Assembly: GCA_016178945.1 (NCBI GenBank)
Contig: JACOSH010000251.1
Coordinates: 1 to 38,254, forward strand
Source of the DNA: Acidobacteriota bacterium
GTDB lineage: Bacteria; Acidobacteriota; Terriglobia; Bryobacterales; Bryobacteraceae
Direction of reading: 5' to 3'
DNA length: 38,254 nucleotides
A program made the translations under genes and the position numbers. Positions within the stretch are counted from its first letter, which is position 1; every line of letters begins with the position of its first letter. Below the pieces are notes generated by a model. That model was not told the DNA's origin. It made no database searches and worked only from the letters and a program-made list of their open reading frames with translations. Below are positions 32,441-38,254 of this stretch, piece by piece.

Positions 32441-33681
32441 TAGGTTCTCCAGAACGTGGATTCTTTGACCGGCTGATACGCAATCGCCAGGTGCGGCGTC
32501 TCGACGCGCGCCTCGGCGCGGTGCAGGCTCTCCACGCCGGCCGCGGTCAGGCCGGTGGTCAGCAGCGTCCGTTCCACCGGATAGCTGGCTCGCCCGGTGA
32601 GGAACATTCTTTCGACGTTGTTCACCAGCGGGCTAAAGAAATTCGCCAGGCTGGTCCGCGCCGGCGGCATCGGCAGGTACATCTGGGTGGAGAATATCGC
32701 GCCGTTGTCCAGCCGCGCGGCGAAGTTGAAGTCTTGCACCAGGCCGTTCAGCAGCAGCATCGTCGATCGGAGACCATCGGCGTGTTCGAAGCGATACGCG
32801 ATCGGCTCCCGGACCAGCCGCCGCAGGGCCTCCGGCGAAGGGAAGTCGTGATTGAAGCCCGCGCGCGAGGGCGTCAGAGTGTGGCTTCGGCAGAGAGCCG
32901 ACTCCACCAGCTCCCGCGACCACACGCCCTCCTGGTGCGCCTTCCAGAAGCGCTCCCCGCGATAGGCTTCCAGCCACTTGACGCCCGGCTCGCCGCCCTT
33001 GCGGCGTTCCACCATGCATTGCAGCGTCTCCAGCCCGTGGAAGTCGTAGCTGTCCACTCCGCCGTAGCAGGCGCAGACCGCCTCGCGAACCCGCGCGCCC
33101 AGCGGCATTTCCAGCGACGGCGTCCTCCAGGTTACCGGCAGACTCGACCCCGCCATGAACGGGAAGCGCATCCGCCGCGCCGTGTCGTACATCTCGCGCG
33201 CCCACTCCCACTTCCAGGAGAGGTGCTTGTCGTTGAACACCGGCGCCACGCGTCCACTGGAGGCGAACACCTTCACGATCTGCTGGAAGAACTCGTAGCG
33301 CGGATAGAGGCGCTGCCGCTTCTCGTTGAACGGATACCGGCCGTGCTCGCCTATCAGGAGCACGCCGTCGACCGCCAGCTTGCTCGACCCGAGCGTCAAC
33401 GCTTCGGCGATGGTCGGGTAGATCTTCATCGACGGAAAGCGCGCCGCGCGGTCGCGGCTGAGGTCGCCCCGGGGGGTCTGGTCGACGTAGAGCGAGACCA
33501 GGTCCATGGCGGGGCGGTGATGCGCGTTGTTCCAGCCGTAGCCTTCCAGAAAGCGGTCGACAATGTGTTGGCCGTGGGAGAACTTGCGGTATTCGGTGAC
33601 GATGGCGGCGATCTTGGGCCGCGGCGCGGCCTGGCAGGCCAGGAGGCTTGCCCCGCCCAGAACTTCCCGGCGGGTGATCAT
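32440..33681 (-). CDS. Conserved exported protein of unknown function (paralogue of the previous gene)
   Basis: The predicted protein has 413 aa from the ATG at 33681, which overlaps the stop of the isomerase-like gene (ATGA); a longer frame into that gene is rejected. The N-terminus MITRREVLGGASLLACQAAP combines a Tat-type Arg-Arg with a possible lipobox (LLAC), so it is probably exported by Tat and perhaps lipid-anchored. The body carries the same blocks as its downstream paralogue: HGQHIVDRFLEGY, LVSLYVDQ, IGEHGRYPFNEKRQRLYPRY, VFNDKHLS, AGSSLPVTWR, LETLQCMVERRKGGEPGVK and YPVERTLL. The pair looks like a tandem duplication followed by divergence of location, one copy exported and one cytoplasmic. 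No function is assigned. Confidence 0.82.
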   Translation of the reverse strand: MITRREVLGGASLLACQAAPRPKIAAIVTEYRKFSHGQHIVDRFLEGYGWNNAHHRPAMDLVSLYVDQTPRGDLSRDRAARFPSMKIYPTIAEALTLGSSKLAVDGVLLIGEHGRYPFNEKRQRLYPRYEFFQQIVKVFASSGRVAPVFNDKHLSWKWEWAREMYDTARRMRFPFMAGSSLPVTWRTPSLEMPLGARVREAVCACYGGVDSYDFHGLETLQCMVERRKGGEPGVKWLEAYRGERFWKAHQEGVWSRELVESALCRSHTLTPSRAGFNHDFPSPEALRRLVREPIAYRFEHADGLRSTMLLLNGLVQDFNFAARLDNGAIFSTQMYLPMPPARTSLANFFSPLVNNVERMFLTGRASYPVERTLLTTGLTAAGVESLHRAEARVETPHLAIAYQPVKESTFWRT

Positions 33682-35270
33682 TCCGCCTCCCCGCAGAGGG
33701 CGACTTCGAGGCCCATCTCGTGGAAGGCCGCCGCCTTCGCGGCCAGCGCCAGGCCGGCGCCGGCTCGATCCGGTGCGTAGGCGACCTGAATGTGGTTGGA
33801 CTTGTGGCGCGCCATCATCTGGTCGCGCGTGATGCCGCGCGTCACGGCGTGCATGATGGGCCACTGCGGAGTGGTGATCCGCCAGCGCCGCTCGGTCTCC
33901 TCGCGCGGAAGCTCGACGATTTCGGCCAGGCCCAGGTCGGCCTTCAGCTTGCCGTTATCGACGAACACGCGGCTCCAGACGACCTGGCCCGGCTTGCTGA
34001 TCCCCTTCACCGTCCCGCCGCCCCGGCGGAAGTACATGGGAGGCTGCCGCTCGCTGACGGCTCCCGCGTAGCCGCCGATGAAATGCTGGGGCGGGGCCGC
34101 GCCGGAGATCTCGAATACCCACACGAAGCGGTCGCCGTACGGCTCGCCGTAGCGGAGATCGTGCAGCGTGGTCTCCGGGTCGAAGCCCAGCCGCGTCCAG
34201 ATGCGGTTGGTCACCAGCCCGTCCAGGCCCGCGCATTCGTCCACCTCGTTGAAATGCGGCAGGGCCTGGCCGTCGTACAGGACCCGCCCATTGTCCGCCG
34301 CCCGCACCGGAGGCCGGTCGACGTTGTTGAGGAGACCTTCGGCCAGATCCGACGCCGGGGCCAGGTCCTTCAAGCCCTGCTGGTATTGGATCCCGATGGT
34401 GTCGCAGCCGAATTCGGCGGCGATGCGCAGCGCGGCGATGTACATCTTGCACTGGTCGAGGATCTGGGAGTCCACCAGCTCGGTTTCCGGATCCGCGCCG
34501 GTCAGGAAGCGCAGGCCTCGCCGTTCGAGCCACTGCCGCACCTCCAGCGCCTCGACGTCCGGCGTGCGCGTCATTTCCGCGTACAGCGCCGACTGGCTCA
34601 AGCGCTCCTTGAAAACGCCGGTCGGATGCAGCAGCTCATCCGGGATGATGGCGTTGTACATTCCCATGCATCCCTCGTCGAAGACCCCCATGATGGCCTT
34701 ATTCCGGCGCAGCTCCTGGGCGAGCTGCGCGCCCAGTTCCACCGCGCGGGGCGGCAGCTTCCGATCGTTCAAGGAGCGCGCATGACCGGTATCGTGCACC
34801 ACCGGCTCCCCCCGCAGCCAGCGCCGCAATCCAGCCAGGAAGAACTCATCGGTGAAGTCGATGCTCCACAGCGAGCTGTACTTGACTCCGGCCTTGGTGA
34901 GCGAGCCGTTCAGGTTCAGCAGCCCGACCAGTCCCGGCCACTCCCCGCTCCAGTTGGCCACCGTCAGGATCGGCCCGCGATGCGTATAGAGCCCGTGGAG
35001 CAGGTGATGACTGTACTGCCAGACGGCCTCCACCACCACCAGCGGCGCGTCCAGGGGGATGGAGCGGAACACTTCCATGCCGCGCTTCTGGCTGTCGATG
35101 AAGCCGTGCTTCTTGGCCGGATCGAATTCGTGCGCGCGCCGCACCTCGCGCCCCTCGCGGCGGATCGCCTCCATCACGGACTGCTCGGCCTTCTCCTGCG
35201 CGGGCCAGCACTTCTGATTGGCGGGGGGCCGCAAGTCTCCATTCGCGACCACGATGACAGGATCAGGCAT
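33678..35270 (-). CDS. L-fucose/L-arabinose isomerase-like protein
   Basis: The protein has 530 aa and no signal peptide. The fold blocks of the fucose-isomerase superfamily are visible: an N-terminal Rossmann-type domain (VIVVANGDLRPP, LVVVEAVWQYSHHLLHGLY, GPILTVANWSGEWPGLVGLL), the GVFDEGCMGMYNAIIPDEL block expected to supply an acidic metal ligand, and the middle domain (RIAAEFGCDTIGIQYQQGLK). A C-terminal barrel with NHIQVAYAPD follows, where a metal-binding His is usual. True L-fucose isomerases interconvert aldose and ketose with Mn2+; many relatives in this superfamily have other or unknown substrates. It heads a minus-strand run with two unknown-function paralogues. No Shine-Dalgarno is present and the predicted -10 box is so close that the mRNA may be leaderless. 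Confidence 0.75.
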   Translation of the reverse strand: MPDPVIVVANGDLRPPANQKCWPAQEKAEQSVMEAIRREGREVRRAHEFDPAKKHGFIDSQKRGMEVFRSIPLDAPLVVVEAVWQYSHHLLHGLYTHRGPILTVANWSGEWPGLVGLLNLNGSLTKAGVKYSSLWSIDFTDEFFLAGLRRWLRGEPVVHDTGHARSLNDRKLPPRAVELGAQLAQELRRNKAIMGVFDEGCMGMYNAIIPDELLHPTGVFKERLSQSALYAEMTRTPDVEALEVRQWLERRGLRFLTGADPETELVDSQILDQCKMYIAALRIAAEFGCDTIGIQYQQGLKDLAPASDLAEGLLNNVDRPPVRAADNGRVLYDGQALPHFNEVDECAGLDGLVTNRIWTRLGFDPETTLHDLRYGEPYGDRFVWVFEISGAAPPQHFIGGYAGAVSERQPPMYFRRGGGTVKGISKPGQVVWSRVFVDNGKLKADLGLAEIVELPREETERRWRITTPQWPIMHAVTRGITRDQMMARHKSNHIQVAYAPDRAGAGLALAAKAAAFHEMGLEVALCGEAE

Positions 35271-35276
35271 GTCGTC

Positions 35277-35307
35277 ATTTTACCCCTGTGCTAGAGTAAG
35301 AGTACAA
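35277..35307 (-). promoter_or_regulatory. Candidate promoter of the isomerase-like operon (possibly leaderless)
   Basis: On the minus strand TTGTAC (35302-35307) and TAAAAT (35277-35282) are separated by 19 bp. The -10 box ends only 6 nt before the ATG, so transcription would start at or next to the start codon. It overlaps the upstream region of tRNA-Lys on the other strand. Confidence 0.35.
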
Positions 35308-35314
35308 GCTCGCA

Positions 35315-35390
35315 GGGCCGGTAGCTCAGTTGGTAGAGCATCGCACTTTTAATGCGGTGGTCGCGGGTTCGAGCCCCGCCCGGCTCACCA
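35315..35390 (+). tRNA. tRNA-Lys (anticodon UUU)
   Basis: The gene is 76 nt including CCA. The acceptor stem GGGCCGG pairs with CCGGCTC (one G-U), the D arm is GCTCAGTTGGTAGAGC, the anticodon loop CTTTTAA gives TTT, and the T arm is GCGGGTTCGAGCCCCGC. Its last base abuts the stop codon of the convergent CHAT gene. Confidence 0.96.
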
Positions 35391-38225
35391 TCAGCGCCAG
35401 TCGCCCGCGCCGACGAAGGCGGCCCAGAAGAAGGGATGCGTGCTGCGTCCGGACTGGCGGCGCGCCTGGAGCGCGGAACGGCCGGCCTCGCGCAGGGCTT
35501 CGGCGGTGGAGAGACGGCGGGAGAGGCGATTGGCGTAGAGCGCGCGCATCCAGTCCCGCGCGGCGCGATCCTCCACTGGCCACAGGCTCATGATCACCGT
35601 GGCGGCGCCGGCGGTCTGGAAGGCGCGGCGCATCCCGAAGACGCCGTCGCGGCTGCGGATTTGGCCGAGCCCGGTATCGCAGCCGGATAAGACCACCCAC
35701 TCGACCCCTTCCAAGTCCAGGCCGGCGATCTCCTCGGCGGTCAGCATCCCGTCTTCTTCGTCTTCTTTGGCGGTCTGGCGCCGATTGGCCCCGGCCAGCG
35801 CCAGGCCCGAAAACACCAGCGGACTTTGCCCGGCGGCCTCGCCTACCAGACGGCTCGCGCCGCACTGCTCGCCTTGGAAGAAACCGTGGGTGGCCACGTG
35901 GACGATCCGCTTGCCCGGCGCCTGGGCGCGGAACTCCGTCTCGCTGGCCTGAGCGCCGCTGAGCACGGTGGGATTCGCGTCCGGCCACAAGCGCGCGATT
36001 TCGCGCACTTCGCCGGCGGTGGCCGGCAGCGGGCCAAAACGGACTTGCCGCAAGTCCGCGCATGCGGGAGTCGCGCCGCGAAGCGCCGCTCCGGGCGGCC
36101 GCCGGGGGCTGGGCCCGCTGAAGGCCGGATTCGCCAGCGCCAGCAGGTTGGAGCCGCGGCGGAGACTCTCGGGCGGAACCAGATCCCGCTCCGCGGAGAG
36201 GGTGTGCAGCAGGGGTCCGGACTCGATCAGATAGCGATCCGTTCCCGTGGGGAGCGCCGCGAAATTCACCAGGTGAAGCGCGCCCTCGGGAACCAGGAAG
36301 ACCCGCTCGGCGCGACCCAAGTAGAGCGCCAGCGGGTCCCAGATCTTCCGGCGCAGCCTTTCGCCCGTCGCGCGCATCAGGGCTTCGGCGCGCTTGCCGG
36401 CGCGCAGCGGGTCGGAGGCCGCCATGGCAATTCGCGAGCGCCAGTCGCGCACCAAGGCTTCCAGTTCGGACTCCTCCGCCACCGGCAGCAGCACGGGCTC
36501 TTCCTCTCCCGAGAGGAGCACGAACGCGGCCACCCAGGCCCGCTTGGGCGCGGCCGGAACATCGCGCCGGAATCGGACGAAGGCCACCAGCGCGCTGCGC
36601 GGCGGCAGTTGCGCGGCGACGTCGGCGAACCCAATCTGACCGCGGCGCAGATCCCGCCGTAAGGTGACGCTGCGGTCCCCGAGATCCCGCTCCAGCCGGT
36701 CCTTCCGCCGCATCGCCTCGGCGATCCGCTCGGCGGTATTCTCGCCGCCGGCCGACAGGACCAGGCGGGCCAGCCGGCGGCGCTCGTCAACCAGACCCCA
36801 GTGGAGCCGCGCCAGCTCCGGGTCGGCGTCGCGGCCCACCAGCCGCTGGCGCGCGGTCATCTCGTCGAGCACCAGGGCGCGGGCGCGGATCCAGTGATCC
36901 CACACCTCGCGGCGAGCCGCGCCGCCCAGCTCCGGCTGATCGAGCGCCAGCGCGGTGGCCAGCTCGGCGGCGGTGAGCTGGTCGCTCAATCCATACGTCA
37001 GGGCCTGCCGCTCGGCCATGGTTTGCGCAGTGAGCCGGATATGCTCGGTCCACTGCCGGGCCGCGGCCACCGACTCGCCGAACGCGGCGGTGGTGCGGCC
37101 AAGGCGCGCCAGGATCTTGGCGCGAAGCGCCTTGGCCTGCAGGTAATAGGGATGGCTCGGTCCGACGGTCCGGCGAAATACGTCGATGGCCCGGCCGACG
37201 TATGTCAGGGCGGCGTCAAGCTGGGACTGCGACAGGTTCAGCGCGGCCAGACGGCTCAGGGTCGTGCCGGTCAGGACATGGATCTCTCCGAGCTTGCGGA
37301 GCCGCAGCGCTAGCGCCCGCTCCAGGGCCGAGCGCGCCGCGGCGACATCGCCTACGCCGGTGAGCGCGTCGGCCATATTATGCAGCCCGATGGCGTTGTC
37401 CGGATGCTCCGGCCCCAGGATCTTCTCGCGAGCGGCGTTGGCCTTCTCATACAGCCGCAACGCTTCGGCGAACTGATTCTCGTTGACCAGGGCGATCCCC
37501 AGGTTGTTGTAACTGGCGATGGTCAGCCGGTTCTCGGCGCCCAGCTTGGTTTCCCGAATGCGCAAGGCGCGCTCCAGCGCCGTCCTTGCTCCGCCCAGGT
37601 CCCCCGCCGCTTGCAGCACGAAGCCCATGGTGGACAGCACGTGCGCGGTCTCGGGGCGTTCCGGACCGTAGAGGCGCTCGGCCCGCTCCAGCGCCCGCTC
37701 GGCGAAAACCCGCGCGCGCCCGTGCTCTCCGGCCTCGTAGAGCTGCACCGCGACTTCATTCAGGATTTCGATCGCGCGGGGGCTCTGGACGGTAGCTCCG
37801 CTCTCCAGCTTGGCCAGAATCCGCTCATAGATTGCGCGGGCCTCGGCGACGCGCGCCGCGTTGTGCAGAGCGGCCGCCAGCACCAGGGACGTCTGGACGG
37901 TCTCGTCGTGGTCCGCGCCCAGGGTCTGCGTCTTGATGCGGACGGCGCGCTCGATGTAGCCGACCGTCTCGGGGTCCTCCCGATGGCCCAATCGGAAACG
38001 GCAGTCGGTCAACAAGGTGAGAATCCGGCCGACTTCCAGCGACTCGGGCCCGACTTGAGCTTCCGCCCTGGCGAGCAGATCGCGCGTGAGCTGCTCGGCT
38101 TCGGCGTAGCGGTTCTGCCGCAGCAGCGGGACGATGACTTCAAAGCGCGCGCGGGTGAACTCGGTCGCTTGCTCATGGGCGAGCGCGGCGAAACTCAGCA
38201 GGACCACCGGCAGCCGGCCGATCAC
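35391..38225 (-). CDS. Secreted TPR-CHAT domain protein (caspase-like peptidase family)
   Basis: The protein has 944 aa from a GTG at 38225 with GGAGGAG upstream. A short signal-like stretch (IGRLPVVLLSFAALA) suggests export. Residues of about 40-420 are tetratricopeptide repeats of the kinesin-light-chain type (ARTALERALRIRETKLGAEN, ALRLYEKANAAREKILGPEH). A helical linker follows, and the C-terminal 330 residues are a CHAT domain with the catalytic dyad His780 (VHVATHGFF) and Cys849 (VVLSGCDTGLG). The final MSLWPVEDRAARDWM block is also typical. CHAT domains are caspase/separase-like; some are effector proteases in defence systems (for example partnered with gRAMP/Cas7-11), but no such partner is visible here. 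Large numbers of TPR-CHAT proteins of unknown role occur in Acidobacteria and Cyanobacteria. Confidence 0.88.
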   Translation of the reverse strand: MIGRLPVVLLSFAALAHEQATEFTRARFEVIVPLLRQNRYAEAEQLTRDLLARAEAQVGPESLEVGRILTLLTDCRFRLGHREDPETVGYIERAVRIKTQTLGADHDETVQTSLVLAAALHNAARVAEARAIYERILAKLESGATVQSPRAIEILNEVAVQLYEAGEHGRARVFAERALERAERLYGPERPETAHVLSTMGFVLQAAGDLGGARTALERALRIRETKLGAENRLTIASYNNLGIALVNENQFAEALRLYEKANAAREKILGPEHPDNAIGLHNMADALTGVGDVAAARSALERALALRLRKLGEIHVLTGTTLSRLAALNLSQSQLDAALTYVGRAIDVFRRTVGPSHPYYLQAKALRAKILARLGRTTAAFGESVAAARQWTEHIRLTAQTMAERQALTYGLSDQLTAAELATALALDQPELGGAARREVWDHWIRARALVLDEMTARQRLVGRDADPELARLHWGLVDERRRLARLVLSAGGENTAERIAEAMRRKDRLERDLGDRSVTLRRDLRRGQIGFADVAAQLPPRSALVAFVRFRRDVPAAPKRAWVAAFVLLSGEEEPVLLPVAEESELEALVRDWRSRIAMAASDPLRAGKRAEALMRATGERLRRKIWDPLALYLGRAERVFLVPEGALHLVNFAALPTGTDRYLIESGPLLHTLSAERDLVPPESLRRGSNLLALANPAFSGPSPRRPPGAALRGATPACADLRQVRFGPLPATAGEVREIARLWPDANPTVLSGAQASETEFRAQAPGKRIVHVATHGFFQGEQCGASRLVGEAAGQSPLVFSGLALAGANRRQTAKEDEEDGMLTAEEIAGLDLEGVEWVVLSGCDTGLGQIRSRDGVFGMRRAFQTAGAATVIMSLWPVEDRAARDWMRALYANRLSRRLSTAEALREAGRSALQARRQSGRSTHPFFWAAFVGAGDWR

Positions 38226-38227
38226 CC

Positions 38228-38254
38228 CTACTCCTCCAACAGGCTCAGCAGCCC
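38228..38254 (-). CDS. Possible 3' end of an upstream gene
   Basis: Eight codons (GLLSLLEE) and a TAG are readable up to the window edge, with the stop 3 nt before the CHAT start and the CHAT ribosome-binding site inside. This would fit an upstream operon partner. It is too short to identify. Confidence 0.25.
   Translation of the reverse strand, partial: GLLSLLEE

Noticed and set aside
32440-33864. Longer start for the exported unknown protein
   Set aside because: The extra N-terminal residues overlap the isomerase-like gene by 180 bp and are low-complexity. The ATG at 33681 gives a Tat/lipobox signal and an ATGA overlap.
1-38254. CRISPR array or rRNA genes
   Set aside because: I saw no regularly spaced short direct repeats and no rRNA-like sequence.

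Overview
The window is high-GC DNA whose gene families point to an acidobacterium, most likely of the Solibacter/Bryobacter group. The indicators are two very large Oar-like TonB-dependent receptors with an N-terminal carboxypeptidase-regulatory-like domain, a secreted beta-propeller protein ending in the 'Solibacter' C-terminal domain (TIGR03437 type), a DUF1080 sugar hydrolase, and a TPR-CHAT protease-like protein. The taxonomic assignment is inferred from family composition; no marker gene is present.

Layout. (1) 1-4970 (+): 3' part of a class V aminotransferase, an exported RraA-fold protein, and a TonB-dependent receptor with its own promoter. (2) 4990-11637 (-): a brnTA toxin-antitoxin pair, an orphan hicB with a stub of hicA, a DUF1080 hydrolase behind a second TonB-dependent receptor, and a membrane histidine kinase. 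(3) 11674-26877 (+): a 15 kb respiratory cluster. It holds an NtrC-type sigma-54 regulator read through in frame into a DmsE/MtrA-type decaheme cytochrome, an MtrB/PioB outer-membrane barrel, an HAO-like seven-heme cytochrome, an OmcA/MtrC-type decaheme cytochrome, a cupredoxin, an FAD/NAD(P)/4Fe-4S oxidoreductase, a Rieske protein, a split cytochrome b (b6 + subunit IV type), an eight-heme membrane-anchored cytochrome and a monoheme cytochrome c. (4) 26902-28246: a tRNA-Leu(UAG) gene followed by a scrambled patch bounded by 185-bp direct repeats. The patch contains pieces of two genes from elsewhere in this window, a complete parD and a parE cut off after 15 codons. (5) 28151-35270 (-): an L-fucose-isomerase-like protein, two tandem paralogues of unknown function and a frameshifted beta-propeller lipoprotein, packed like an operon. 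(6) tRNA-Lys(UUU) and a secreted TPR-CHAT protein.

How the genes may work together. Region 3 looks like a complete route between the quinone pool and the cell exterior. The Rieske/cytochrome b complex with its multiheme c subunits exchanges electrons with menaquinol. The periplasmic carriers (cupredoxin, monoheme c, HAO-like protein) and the MtrA-MtrB-MtrC-type conduit connect to outside acceptors or donors. The FAD/Fe-S oxidoreductase could couple the same complex to NAD(P)H. A palindrome at 17759-17776 lies about 110 bp upstream of the inferred start of a well-matched sigma-54 promoter at 17852-17867. This suggests that the divergently encoded kinase and NtrC-type regulator control the OmcA/MtrC-cupredoxin-Rieske/b part of the cluster.

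The most unusual points are the in-frame regulator-cytochrome fusion, the combination of an extracellular-electron-transfer conduit with a Rieske/b complex carrying NAD(P)-oxidoreductase and HAO-like genes, and the patchwork at tRNA-Leu.
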